Both the position numbers and the translations under genes were made by a program. A stretch of DNA of 64,000 nucleotides from contig CAUPYP010000001.1 of the NCBI GenBank assembly GCA_963516005.1, positions 62,001 to 126,000 of the forward strand, read 5' to 3'. Positions 49,866 through 59,176 of the stretch are shown here, piece after piece (within the stretch, counting starts at the first letter, position 1; every line of letters starts with the position of its first letter). Under the pieces are notes generated by a model. That model saw only the letters and a list, made by a program, of their open reading frames with translations, did no database searches and had not been told where the DNA came from. Origin of the DNA: CAMUQR01 sp963516005 (GTDB taxonomy: Bacteria; Patescibacteriota; Saccharimonadia; Saccharimonadales; Saccharimonadaceae).

Positions 49866-49951
49866 GGCTTCATTATAGTACTAAATTTAAATTGATTCAA
49901 GAAGTTGCTTGGCGGTAAGTTGCCAAGGTGTAGTGAGTCGAGTGCTAAAGA

Positions 49952-51091
49952 CTATAAACTGGTGGCGATTTTGTGAATTTGGTCGATTGATAAACTGTCA
50001 TCAAAAGTTAGATTATATAGAATGCCACCGTTGACCCAAGTGGCCTGATTGCCATAAGTGTAAATCGTTAGGCCTTTGGTTTGGTCGGTGTGATAAACTT
50101 CGCCAGCACGTTTTTTAACGATATTCTCGAGAGTGGTTTTGGAATCCCAAGCGCTAGCCTGTTGAGTCAGCTTGAAAGCTTTATTGTGGTTTTGGTATTC
50201 CATAACGACTTGATTGTTTTCAAAAGAGGCTAGTTTTTTGATGGAATAGCCGGCCGGTTTATACTCTGGATAGGAAGCGTTGATGCCAGCTTGTGAAGCG
50301 GCGATGCGCATTGAGATGTTCGGCATATTGAGATAAGTTAAATAACCACCCAAAATTACCATTGTTAAACTACCGGCAAAAATCGAAGCATGACGCTTAA
50401 AAAAGGAAGTTTTTGGCTGGTAGGCTGGGCGTTGGTTATGGTCGTTGGCAATAGCCGAAGTAAGAGTTTGTTGTTTGAGCTGAGTGTTGAGCGCTTGGGC
50501 TTGAGCTGGTGAGATCTGCGGAACTGCTACCTGCTGACCAGCGAAAGCTCGTTCGGTCTGTTTCAGGGCACGTAATTCTTGTTTACGACGCTGGCTGGCG
50601 ATTTGGTGCATGCGGTAGCGGGTGAAAAAATCAGTTTGGCGGGCTTCGGCGATGATTTGTTTAAATTGGCGGTTAGCTTCAGCTGAAACAATTACCTGCG
50701 GATTGATGGTCTCAGATAATACAACTGGTTGTTTGGAATTGAGTGCTTTGGCTTCTTCAATAGTCATGAAGTGACGAATTTGGCGTGATTTGAAACTCGA
50801 AGTGCGTAAGGCTTGTTCTTGGGCGCGAGCTTTGTCTGTGAAAGTTGGTCGAGTGGCACGTTTTTTGATGAGTTGTGGGGCGGGTTTGGTGGTGACGGTT
50901 GGTGCTTTCACGAAGTCTCGATTAAGAGTGGTCGAACGCTTGAGGCGACTACGCTGGGTTTTGGCACTCGGTGCGGTGGCTGATGCTTTACGCATTGGGA
51001 CAATGTCAAGTTGTGGTTTTGACAACTTTAATAATGCGCCTGACTCTGCGTCGTAAACTTTTCCCCCGATTTTGACCGTTTTTTTCGGCAT
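49952..51091 (-). CDS. membrane protein with DUF4367-like C-terminal domain
   Basis: 379 residues: a long basic, Gln/Arg-rich cytoplasmic part (about 1-230), one membrane segment (about 237-258), then an outer domain of the DUF4367 type (YKPAGYSIKK, QASAWDSKTTLE, TYGNQATWVNGGILYNL). This form recurs in Saccharibacteria. Some DUF4367 proteins act as anti-sigma factors in Firmicutes, but no sigma gene is adjacent. TAATAT ends 6 bases before the ATG. Confidence 0.6.
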   Translation of the reverse strand: MPKKTVKIGGKVYDAESGALLKLSKPQLDIVPMRKASATAPSAKTQRSRLKRSTTLNRDFVKAPTVTTKPAPQLIKKRATRPTFTDKARAQEQALRTSSFKSRQIRHFMTIEEAKALNSKQPVVLSETINPQVIVSAEANRQFKQIIAEARQTDFFTRYRMHQIASQRRKQELRALKQTERAFAGQQVAVPQISPAQAQALNTQLKQQTLTSAIANDHNQRPAYQPKTSFFKRHASIFAGSLTMVILGGYLTYLNMPNISMRIAASQAGINASYPEYKPAGYSIKKLASFENNQVVMEYQNHNKAFKLTQQASAWDSKTTLENIVKKRAGEVYHTDQTKGLTIYTYGNQATWVNGGILYNLTFDDSLSIDQIHKIATSL

Positions 51092-51168
51092 TTAATTATA
51101 TTACCCCTTGTTTTTAATACTATATATATTGTAAAATAAGCTTTAGAAAAAAACAAGACATAAGCGCT

Positions 51169-52734
51169 ATGAATTATCAAGAAAACAAAAACAACCATCA
51201 TATGCTTGTGGTTTATATCATTCTAGGCGTCGTGTTTATCGCGACGGTGATTTTTGCGATTCTCATGATTCGCGGGTATCGCTGGAATGTAAAAGACCGC
51301 AATATTGAGGCTTATGGTGTGTTGCAAGTTAAGACTTTCCCGTCGGGAGCGAATATTAAAGTTGACAATCGTGAGCTGGGCTTTTTGGATGGCAAGCGAT
51401 TGGATTTATCAGAAGGACAGCATACGGTCACGGTGAGTCGTGATGGTTATCAGACCTGGCAGGATCAGATTATGATTCGGGGTGGTAAGGTGAAATGGTT
51501 AAATGTACGGTTGTTCCCAGAGAAGCTAGAACAAAGCGTGGTTAAAAACTACCCTGCTCTGTTGGCGTCGTCAGAAGCACCAAATCATCGATTTATTATT
51601 AATCACATCGCTAAAAATCAGTTCGAATTGGTGGATTTGACCGGTAAGGAACCAAAATACACGACGATTAATCTGGCCGAGTATTTTGCAGACGCTGGTA
51701 AATACGATTTTGAGTTTTTGAATTGGAATTTAGTGCGTGATTCTCTACTTTTCCAGGATAAAAAATCTGCCACTAAGCAGACAATTATGATTAATTACCT
51801 CAATAAAGATCCGCGAGCGGTGATGGATTTGACGGCGCGTTATGGAGCTGTCAAACTGACATTTGCGAATTATAAAATCACGGGTAGTCAGGGCTCAATC
51901 ATGTGGATTTTAGAGGCGGATAAGTTTTATCGCCTGGATTTGACGGCGACCGATAAACCAGCCGAATTAATTGCAGAAGGCGTCAAGGCCTTTGCGGCGA
52001 TTGATGACAATAAGATTGCTTTTTCACAAGTCGATCCTAACGATCAACAACATCCGACTAAGGTGATTTTATATAACTATAAACTAGCCCAGCCGATTTT
52101 GTTTGATAAGGTATTAAATGGTCTTGAGCCGAAGTTTAATATGGTGCGGTTCAATGATAATGATTATTTTGTGTATAGTGTTAATCGTCAGTTGTCAGTG
52201 TTTAAGGCGGACGGTGAGTTTTATAATATGACTTCTGCTAAGGTGGATGATAAGGTTGATCGCACCAAGGCAAGCTTGCTGATTGATTATTTCCTAGCGA
52301 AAAACCCTAAAATTACCAAAATCTATAGTAAATTCTTCAAAACGGCGGCTGATTTGCGGGTTGGCGTCAACCCACGCTTCGTGACGATGTTGGTTGAAAA
52401 TCACCGTGATGCACAGGCTAAAACCACCCAAACTTGGGAGAATTCAGATTTATTTGTTTACGATATTGAAAATGATGAATCGACTAGTTATGTTTATCAT
52501 GACCAGGCGGCTCAGCCTGACTTGGTGCTAAAATGGCTCGATAATGTCATGCTTTGGAATCGTCAAGAAAGTGGCATGCGAGTGCGGTATTTTAACGGTC
52601 GCAACAGCCGAATTTTGACTGGTATTCACCCGCTCTATGGCGTGCAATTTGACGGTAATGAAAGCAATCTTTATTACTTTGCTAAAACCGCTGATGGTAA
52701 AATTGATTTGATGAAATTAAAGATTGATCTTTAA
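51169..52734 (+). CDS. PEGA-domain / beta-propeller membrane protein
   Basis: 521 residues: short cytoplasmic start, one membrane segment (about 14-36), a PEGA domain (VKTFPSGANIKVDNRELG, GQHTVTVSRDGY), then about 400 residues of strand-rich propeller-like sequence. PEGA domains link to surface layers or peptidoglycan. It is divergent from the DUF4367-like gene. No clear ribosome site. Confidence 0.75.
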   Translation: MNYQENKNNHHMLVVYIILGVVFIATVIFAILMIRGYRWNVKDRNIEAYGVLQVKTFPSGANIKVDNRELGFLDGKRLDLSEGQHTVTVSRDGYQTWQDQIMIRGGKVKWLNVRLFPEKLEQSVVKNYPALLASSEAPNHRFIINHIAKNQFELVDLTGKEPKYTTINLAEYFADAGKYDFEFLNWNLVRDSLLFQDKKSATKQTIMINYLNKDPRAVMDLTARYGAVKLTFANYKITGSQGSIMWILEADKFYRLDLTATDKPAELIAEGVKAFAAIDDNKIAFSQVDPNDQQHPTKVILYNYKLAQPILFDKVLNGLEPKFNMVRFNDNDYFVYSVNRQLSVFKADGEFYNMTSAKVDDKVDRTKASLLIDYFLAKNPKITKIYSKFFKTAADLRVGVNPRFVTMLVENHRDAQAKTTQTWENSDLFVYDIENDESTSYVYHDQAAQPDLVLKWLDNVMLWNRQESGMRVRYFNGRNSRILTGIHPLYGVQFDGNESNLYYFAKTADGKIDLMKLKIDL

Positions 52735-52761
52735 TTAATTAAAACTTAATGAGTTTACACA

Positions 52762-52788
52762 AAAAACCTCCGCTCGTTGGAGGTTTTT
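52762..52788. terminator. bidirectional terminator
   Basis: AAAAACCTCC pairs with GGAGGTTTTT between converging genes. Confidence 0.85.
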
Positions 52789-52806
52789 AAATGGTTTAAA
52801 TAATGG

Positions 52807-53655
52807 TTATTTTTTGGCTTGGTGGACCACCACTTGTTCAAATGGAATAACAATATGGTTTTGTTCAAAAGCTTTTTTGATACGGCGCAAGAACTCGCCT
52901 GAAACTTTCCACTGCTCAGCTGCCTCAACTTGCCCAAGGGCTTTCACTCGAATAGCAGAGTTCTCGAATGCGGCAACGCGAGTGAATTGGATTGGCTGGA
53001 TGATTTTTTCACGCCACATCGGATCCATAATCATCGCACTACCCACTTCGTTAATCACAGACTCAAGTTTATCAATATCGGTATCATAAGCAACGAGCAA
53101 TTCAATATTAGCATTGGCATAATTGAAAGTTCGGTTGGTGATAATCTCCGAAAAACCATTGCGGATGATATGCAAGTTGCCATCAATATCACGGAGTTTA
53201 GTGACACGGATAGAAATTTCTTCGACTTTACCGCTGATTTGTTGACCAGCATAGTAGAACTTGACCACATCACCCACTCGGAATTGATTCTCGGCGATAA
53301 TAAACACACCAGCGACGATGTCACGAATCGCATTTTGCGCACCGAAGCTGATAATCACACCGAAAAGTCCAGCTGAGGTGGCGAGTGTTTCGATGCGTAC
53401 GCCAATGACATTTAATCCAATCAAAAAGGCTAACACCCAGATGAGAATCATTGAGAATGTACTAAAGGCTGAAGCCAGGGTTTTGGCACGTTTCTGGTGC
53501 TCTTTGTGACGTAAACCGCGCCTGTCGAGCATCAAATCAACCACAAAATTGATTACGGTGCGCACAATGAAGCTGACCACAAAGGCCATCAACAGGACGG
53601 TTAGCACTTTAACAAATTTACTATCAGTCAGGAGTTTTAAAACTTCTTCTAGCAT
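52807..53655 (-). CDS. MscS-family mechanosensitive channel
   Basis: 282 residues: three membrane segments, the pore helix region GLFGVIISFGAQNAIRDIVAG, then the beta domain starting FRVGDVVKF and an alpha/beta vestibule. It releases solutes on hypo-osmotic shock. AAGGAAA ribosome site. Confidence 0.9.
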   Translation of the reverse strand: MLEEVLKLLTDSKFVKVLTVLLMAFVVSFIVRTVINFVVDLMLDRRGLRHKEHQKRAKTLASAFSTFSMILIWVLAFLIGLNVIGVRIETLATSAGLFGVIISFGAQNAIRDIVAGVFIIAENQFRVGDVVKFYYAGQQISGKVEEISIRVTKLRDIDGNLHIIRNGFSEIITNRTFNYANANIELLVAYDTDIDKLESVINEVGSAMIMDPMWREKIIQPIQFTRVAAFENSAIRVKALGQVEAAEQWKVSGEFLRRIKKAFEQNHIVIPFEQVVVHQAKK

Positions 53656-53674
53656 GGTTTCCTTTTGTCTCTAA

Positions 53675-54796
53675 TTATTCCCAGCGGAAAATTTTAACAG
53701 CGATAATGTAGATTAAAAGAATCCATGCACCAATCGCACCGAGCTGTGGCAAAATCTCAATTAGGCCGGCGTTTTCGGTCATCACTAGACGCATACTGTT
53801 AGTGATTGGTGTGAGTGGCAAAAAGCCGGTGACAGCTTGTAACCAACCCGGGAAGAAGAAGCTTGGGAAGAAAGTACCGGATAAGAACATCATTGGCATT
53901 GAAACTAGGTTAGAAACTGGCGATGATTGGTTTTCGTTTTGAGCCCAGCCACCGATAGCTAAACCGATACCGGTCATCAGGACAGCGCCAAGCACAGCAA
54001 TCAGGCTGAAGAGCAACCAACTGCCTCGCATATTGAACTTGAAGGCAACTAAGCCAACAATCATCATGCTAGTCATCGAAACAATCGCAATGGTTGTGTA
54101 GACCAAAGTATAGGCAATTAATAATTGACCAGCAGTAAAAGGTGCAGCACGCAACCGACGTAGTTGGCCATTTTGTTTTTCGCCTGGTAGCATGTTAGCA
54201 AGTCCGAAAACACCCATACTCATCAAACTAAAAGCCACTAAACCGGTGAAAGTGTAGTCGAAATTAGATAAAGCGGCGTCACCAACAGCTTCTTTAGTGA
54301 CCTTGAGTGGTGCATCAGGATGTCCCATTCCGCGGTTGATATAAGCGACAGTCTGTTCAAACATTGCTTGCAGGAAGCTACCGCTCTGATCAGAACCTTT
54401 AGAGTAGAGGACTTTTAGGGTGCCGGTGACTTTGGCTTGTTGACCTTCGCCAGCAATTTTACCAAAGTCAGCTGGTAGCTCAACAATACCGTCGATTTGC
54501 GAGCGCTTCATTTGGTTTTTGGCAGTCTCCATGTCGTGGATATCTTGGATTTTGATAGGACCGTTTTTGTCTTTTTTGGCTTCCTCGACAAATTGTTTAG
54601 CAAATTGCGTCTCAGAATGGTTAATTAAAGCAATTTTTAGGCTAAAAGTTTTATTGTTAAAAATTGAGCCAAAAATAAACAGAAAAATTAGCGGGAATAA
54701 AAAGGTGAAAAATAGCGCAGTTTTATCGCGGAAAAAGCGCAAAAAACCAGCCTTAGCGAAGCCGAAAATTCCCTTCCAGTAAGATCGTTTTGTCAT
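53675..54796 (-). CDS. ABC-2 type transporter permease
   Basis: 373 residues: one N-terminal membrane segment, a large outer loop (about 45-175), then five membrane segments with LPGEKQNGQLRRLRAAPFT, the ABC-2 coupling motif. Forms an exporter with the preceding ATPase; the start lies 1 base after its stop. Substrate unknown (drug, lipid or polymer). Confidence 0.87.
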   Translation of the reverse strand: MTKRSYWKGIFGFAKAGFLRFFRDKTALFFTFLFPLIFLFIFGSIFNNKTFSLKIALINHSETQFAKQFVEEAKKDKNGPIKIQDIHDMETAKNQMKRSQIDGIVELPADFGKIAGEGQQAKVTGTLKVLYSKGSDQSGSFLQAMFEQTVAYINRGMGHPDAPLKVTKEAVGDAALSNFDYTFTGLVAFSLMSMGVFGLANMLPGEKQNGQLRRLRAAPFTAGQLLIAYTLVYTTIAIVSMTSMMIVGLVAFKFNMRGSWLLFSLIAVLGAVLMTGIGLAIGGWAQNENQSSPVSNLVSMPMMFLSGTFFPSFFFPGWLQAVTGFLPLTPITNSMRLVMTENAGLIEILPQLGAIGAWILLIYIIAVKIFRWE

Positions 54797-54797
54797 A

Positions 54798-55556
54798 TTA
54801 GTCCCTAATTGCCTTTCCTGTTAAATCAATAAACACATCTTCAAGGTTAGCTTGTTCAACATGCTGTGGTTTTTTAAAGCCACGTTTTAATAATGCTTGA
54901 ATTAAGTTGGCTGGCGTGTCAATTACCAGAATTTCGCCATTATCCATAATTGCTAAGCGGTCACATAATAACTCAGCCTCGTCCATATAGTGAGTGGTGA
55001 GGACGATGGTGATGCCGTCTTTGCGAATCTGTTGGATTAAATCCCAAAGATTACGGCGAGCTTGTGGATCGAGACTAGTGGTTGGCTCGTCAAGGAACAA
55101 GACAAGTGGCTTGTTGACTAGCGCAGCGGCAATGGCGAAGCGTTGTTTTTGTCCACCTGAGAGTTGTTCGACGTAACTTTTGGCTTTGTCGGTGAGCTGA
55201 ACTTTTTTAAGAAGCTTCATGGCGTCAATTGTTTCGCCGTAGAGGCTGGCGAATAAGTTAAGCTGTTCGACCAGAGTTAATCTATTAGCGAAGCTGGTTG
55301 ACTGAAGCTGAATGCCAATAATGTGTTTGATTTTTGATGGTTCACTGGCAACGTCAATGCCGTTTAACGTGACCTTACCACCGTCAATTGGACGGAGGGC
55401 TTCGATCATTTCTAGAGTGGTGCTTTTACCGGCGCCGTTCGGTCCGAGAATTCCGAAAATCTCCCCTTTTTGGACCGAAAAATTGATCTTTTTAACCACA
55501 CGTTTGCGATTATAAGACTTTGTTAAATCGGTCACTTCAATAATCATATCTTTCAT
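54798..55556 (-). CDS. ABC-2 exporter ATP-binding protein
   Basis: 252 residues. Walker A GPNGAGKST, signature LSGGQKQRFAIA, Walker B LVLFLDEPTTSLDP, switch TTHYMDEAE. DrrA/CcmA-type ATPase. It partners the permease that follows. Confidence 0.92.
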   Translation of the reverse strand: MKDMIIEVTDLTKSYNRKRVVKKINFSVQKGEIFGILGPNGAGKSTTLEMIEALRPIDGGKVTLNGIDVASEPSKIKHIIGIQLQSTSFANRLTLVEQLNLFASLYGETIDAMKLLKKVQLTDKAKSYVEQLSGGQKQRFAIAAALVNKPLVLFLDEPTTSLDPQARRNLWDLIQQIRKDGITIVLTTHYMDEAELLCDRLAIMDNGEILVIDTPANLIQALLKRGFKKPQHVEQANLEDVFIDLTGKAIRD

Positions 55557-55611
55557 AAAGTTTATTATACGCTAAAAACTTACTTTTGTTGAAAAAAAGT
55601 GACAATTGAGG

Positions 55612-56841
55612 CTATTTTTTGCCAAATAAGCGTTCAAAGAAACTTGGTGATTCACCAGGAATTGGCTGTTTGCTGATGTTGATATTTGGTGCAGTGGGTT
55701 TGACGGCTTGACTTGGATCAGGCGAAATTTGCTCAGCAGTGACTAGTAAGCGTTGATGAGTGGTGCCAATCGGTGTACAAGTAATTAAAGTCATGACTGG
55801 TTTGGTGGTCGGATAGACGAGCTTTTCCCATTCGCTAGGCCAGACAACTTCTTTTTTAGTGACGCTGTAGGTATAACGGACACCTTTATAATCGGCATAA
55901 ATTAAATCGCCAGTCTCGAGGCGGTCAAGTTGAGCGAATATGAACTTATAATCACCTTTTTCGAACACATCGTTAGAGGAGTGTCCAGAGATGGCTGTAT
56001 TGCCGATTTCGCCAGGGTGAGAGCTAGCACCAGGCACCGCAAAGTGCGCCACGCCGTGCTTCATAGCTTCTTGTTGCGAGGCATTGTCATTGCCGATATC
56101 GTAAGCGACTGGGACGTTGACGTTGATTTTAGGAATAATCAGTTTTGGATCGGGACCAACGCCAATATTAACAGTCGGATCAACCACGATAGTGTTTGAA
56201 GTAGCCTCGCCTGGCGTAATATAGGCGCGGACTTGACCAATTAATAGCCGGTTATATTGTAAAAATAAGAATACGAGCACTACGATAAAAGCGGTAGTAG
56301 CTGGCCAAAAATGGCGACTTTTACGGGCTTTGTGAGCTTGGTCGGTCATTTTGGCGCGGAGTTTATCGCGCAGTTCTTTGAGAGCTTGGTCTTTTGGGTT
56401 GATTTTGGCGTTAGGTGGCAAATTAGATGCGCGATTGGCACTATTAGCCTGGACTTGTTGAAGCTGAGCTTTGACGGTGTTAGTCTGGCGTTTTAGTTGC
56501 TCGACATAGTAATATTCGTAATATTTTTGGTAGTAATTCTGCCAAGCTGAATGATAAGCTTGCCAATCAGGCGTTGGGGCGCTGGCTTGCTGGTAAGTTT
56601 GGCTGTAGAGATTTTGATTGGTGAGTTGAGTATTAGCTTGAGCAGTCGGTTGGTTGGTGCTGGCAGGAGATGAGGCTGACGGTGCGTGCGAGGCTGTGTT
56701 TTGGACAGGAGAATCAGCAGTGGTTGCGTCGGTAGTATTGACGCCATAAATCTGATCTAACTGGTTTAAAATCACCTGCTCTGCGGCCTGGCGCGAAGCT
56801 TGATTGTTAGAGTTGGTGGGATTTTGTGTATTTTTGTCCAT
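55612..56841 (-). CDS. sortase with Gln/Tyr-rich cytoplasmic region
   Basis: 409 residues from the ATG at 56841; a leaderless start at 56865 (TATATA 5 bases before it) is an alternative, and further upstream codons run into tRNA-Leu. The first 185 residues are low-complexity, rich in Gln, Asn, Ser, Thr and Tyr. One membrane segment (about 195-215) precedes a sortase barrel with His in ISGHSSND, Cys in LITCTPIG and Arg in HQRLLV. Class D/E type. It anchors surface proteins to the wall; no LPxTG substrate is seen in this window. Confidence 0.82.
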   Translation of the reverse strand: MDKNTQNPTNSNNQASRQAAEQVILNQLDQIYGVNTTDATTADSPVQNTASHAPSASSPASTNQPTAQANTQLTNQNLYSQTYQQASAPTPDWQAYHSAWQNYYQKYYEYYYVEQLKRQTNTVKAQLQQVQANSANRASNLPPNAKINPKDQALKELRDKLRAKMTDQAHKARKSRHFWPATTAFIVVLVFLFLQYNRLLIGQVRAYITPGEATSNTIVVDPTVNIGVGPDPKLIIPKINVNVPVAYDIGNDNASQQEAMKHGVAHFAVPGASSHPGEIGNTAISGHSSNDVFEKGDYKFIFAQLDRLETGDLIYADYKGVRYTYSVTKKEVVWPSEWEKLVYPTTKPVMTLITCTPIGTTHQRLLVTAEQISPDPSQAVKPTAPNINISKQPIPGESPSFFERLFGKK

Positions 56842-56923
56842 AATAAACTTGAAAAATCGATACATCTTATTATATAATATACGGCAGTCAAAATAAAGCT
56901 TTTTCAGGCTTTTGCGATCAGAC

Positions 56924-57032
56924 TCACCAGATTGATGCCGCGATGGCGGAATTGGTAGACGCGCGGGACTCAAAATCCCGTTCCCTCAAAGGAGTGAGAG
57001 TTCGATTCTCTCTCGCGGCACCAGTCTGGTGA
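56924..57032. repeat. 8-base inverted repeat flanking tRNA-Leu
   Basis: TCACCAGA (56924-56931) and TCTGGTGA (57025-57032) lie 5 and 1 bases outside the tRNA with its CCA. They could form a helix that extends the acceptor stem in the precursor. Confidence 0.5.
56937..57023 (+). tRNA. tRNA-Leu (CAA), CCA encoded
   Basis: Class II cloverleaf with a long variable arm (CCCTCAAAGGAGT region), acceptor GCCGCGA/TCGCGGC, anticodon loop CTCAAAA (anticodon CAA) and T-loop GTTCGATTC. The CCA end is encoded. Confidence 0.95.
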
Positions 57033-57048
57033 TTTCTTGTTTCTGTGG

Positions 57049-57054
57049 TATAAT
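57049..57054 (+). promoter_or_regulatory. promoter of the orphan gene after tRNA-Leu
   Basis: TGTGG plus TATAAT (57049-57054). The leader of about 40 bases ends in AAGGAGGG before the ATG at 57102. Confidence 0.6.
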
Positions 57055-57101
57055 AAACCATCAGAATAAGTTAGTTTTTTTTAAAAAAAGGAGGGATAAT
57101 A

Positions 57102-57617
57102 ATGAAGAATATCGTACTCAATGAAATACCGATAAGGGTATATCAAGTTTTGTACCAATATGGCGAACAATATGGCCAAGTAAAATCGGAGGATTTTGCG
57201 TGTGTGATCGACGCGCACCATGATGCGTATGAGTATGGACATCTAACAATGATCTGTCATGAATACGTGATCATTGGTGATTATGCCATTTTTTGTAGTG
57301 ATTGCTATAAGAAAAAACGCTATCGAGTACCAAAGGCGGCATATGCCTACTGTTTACCACTCACTAAGATGAGGAGTGATAGTATGGGTGCCAGTTGTTC
57401 AAATATTAGGTTCCTTAATAAGGATGCGAAAAAAGTGCTATATGCATGGGAGGACAGCAGTTTAATTTCGCCGTTGGCGAATTCACACAAGTCGCTCAAG
57501 GAAGTCGTGCAAATTCTCGATGAGATTAACAAACAGTCTCTCTGTACTGGAGAGGATATTGAGAAAATATCCGATTTGTTCATTAAGTTCTTTAAACAGC
57601 CAGCCTGCTCTGAGTAA
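57102..57617 (+). CDS. orphan hypothetical protein, Cys/Tyr-rich
   Basis: 171 residues, soluble, with nine cysteines, including FCSDCYKKK, and many aromatic residues in the first half, then a helical end. No family recognised. A possible metal site is formed by the CxxC and nearby His residues. Strong ribosome site, own promoter and a terminator that overlaps the stop codon. AGG and ATA codons are more frequent than in neighbours. Probably acquired. Confidence 0.6.
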   Translation: MKNIVLNEIPIRVYQVLYQYGEQYGQVKSEDFACVIDAHHDAYEYGHLTMICHEYVIIGDYAIFCSDCYKKKRYRVPKAAYAYCLPLTKMRSDSMGASCSNIRFLNKDAKKVLYAWEDSSLISPLANSHKSLKEVVQILDEINKQSLCTGEDIEKISDLFIKFFKQPACSE

Positions 57618-57628
57618 GAGCGGGTTTT
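57604..57628 (+). terminator. terminator overlapping the stop codon
   Basis: CCTGCTCT pairs with AGAGCGGG (one G-U pair) and is followed by TTTT; the TAA of the gene reaches into its loop. Confidence 0.7.
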
Positions 57629-57651
57629 AAATTTTGAGAGGCAATAGTGGG

Positions 57652-59010
57652 TTATGATGCGCTTGTCGGTTTGTCCTCAGTTCTTAACTCTGTTTTAAAA
57701 AGCTTGATCATTATAAACACAGACAAAATCATAATTAGCGTATCTACCAGCGGACTTGCAATCCAAATTCCACGCGTTCCCAAAAATACAGGAAGGATTA
57801 ACACGGCTGGGACATAAAGCAAAAATTGGCGAGAAATTACCAGTATGCCTGCGTACTTTGCTTTGCCTAGAGCTTGAAAAAGAGTTAAATTGATAATCAT
57901 AATTGCCGATAACGGAAATAAAGAAAGAGCAAGCATTGCATTTGTTCTTCCTGAGGATATAAGCTCTTTATTTTCTAAGAAGAGACCTAGAACCTGCTCA
58001 GGCATCAGTAGAAATACTAGCCAAAATATCAATGACAAAAATAGTCCGAAACCGTAAAAAAGAAATGTTCCTTTTTTAACCCTTTCAAATTTTCGTGCTC
58101 CAAAATTAGTTCCTGCAAAGGGTTGATAGCCTTGACTGATTCCCCAAAGAGGAATAAAGGATAGCATGAGATATCTAAAAAAGGCACCCATCAAAATTAC
58201 TTGATCCTCTCCACCGTATTTTTTCAGGGTAGAATACGTGATCATTTGTTGCAAAAGGGCAAAAATCTGCATTAGCATTGCAGAAAAACCAATCGAAAGA
58301 GTTTCTTTTACGATGCTTGTTTGTATTTTAAAATGTTTGAACCTAACATTTTTGCTGAAGAATGCGAAGTAACAAAAATTACAGATTGCAAGAACTATTT
58401 GAGATATAACTGTTGCTATAGCGGCACCTTCAAGTCCTTTTTTCAAAACAATTACAAAGACTGCATCCAAAACAATATTTAGGACAGCACTTATGCCCAT
58501 CAAAAGCATAGCAATGCCCATTCGACCTTCTCCTCTCATGACCATATTAGCGGCTTGACCAAAATTTACGAATATGGATCCTAAGTATACGATTCTTAAG
58601 TAGCTTGTCCCCAAGTGAAGCATTTCTCCCTCGGCACCTACGAGAGTTAAAAGTTGAGGTGCAAAAATTAATCCGATTGTCATAGCTATTAATGAAAAAA
58701 GTAGCGTCAATAAAAGAACGTTGCCCATAATGGAATCGATTGTCTTCTGATCGTTTCGACCCACTGCTCTTGAAAGAACCGAAGCGGAACCTATGCCTAC
58801 TAAAACGGCAATGCCGTTATTTATTAGCGTAAACGTATAAGCCACGCTGATTGCTCCCAAAGCTACGCTACCTACATATTTTCCTACAAAAATTGCATCC
58901 ACAAAGCTGTATAAACTAATTACAAACATCCCTATAATGCCCGGAATGCTGAGTTCTAACATCAGTTTAAATATGTTGCCTGAAATTAAATGTTCTCTTT
59001 TGTCTATCAT
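57652..59010 (-). CDS. MATE-family efflux transporter
   Basis: 452 residues, twelve membrane segments in two halves, with the family marks YSFVDAIFVGKYVG, MVMRGEGR in the first half and GYQPFAGTNFGARK in the second. MepA-like cation-coupled drug or metabolite exporter. Codon use (many ATA, AGA, CTT) differs from the surrounding genes and resembles low-GC Firmicutes, which suggests transfer. Confidence 0.9.
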   Translation of the reverse strand: MIDKREHLISGNIFKLMLELSIPGIIGMFVISLYSFVDAIFVGKYVGSVALGAISVAYTFTLINNGIAVLVGIGSASVLSRAVGRNDQKTIDSIMGNVLLLTLLFSLIAMTIGLIFAPQLLTLVGAEGEMLHLGTSYLRIVYLGSIFVNFGQAANMVMRGEGRMGIAMLLMGISAVLNIVLDAVFVIVLKKGLEGAAIATVISQIVLAICNFCYFAFFSKNVRFKHFKIQTSIVKETLSIGFSAMLMQIFALLQQMITYSTLKKYGGEDQVILMGAFFRYLMLSFIPLWGISQGYQPFAGTNFGARKFERVKKGTFLFYGFGLFLSLIFWLVFLLMPEQVLGLFLENKELISSGRTNAMLALSLFPLSAIMIINLTLFQALGKAKYAGILVISRQFLLYVPAVLILPVFLGTRGIWIASPLVDTLIMILSVFIMIKLFKTELRTEDKPTSAS

Positions 59011-59176
59011 AAAATCTCCATATTTTACGTATATGTCAATTATACATAAAAATAAAAAATCAAGTCAAATGTTGCTCACGTGATTTAATATTTGATTGTG
59101 ACTTTTTGCGCAAGGTGGTTTTGAAGATGCTGTTTGTTTGTGGTGCCAATTATTAGGTTCTAAATCAGAACTAATA

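Noticed and set aside
57380..59170. A short resemblance between 57388-57420 and 59138-59162 (GGTGCCA then ATTAGGTTC) as flanking repeats of an inserted element.
   Set aside because: The match is short and gapped, and no integrase or clean target duplication is visible.
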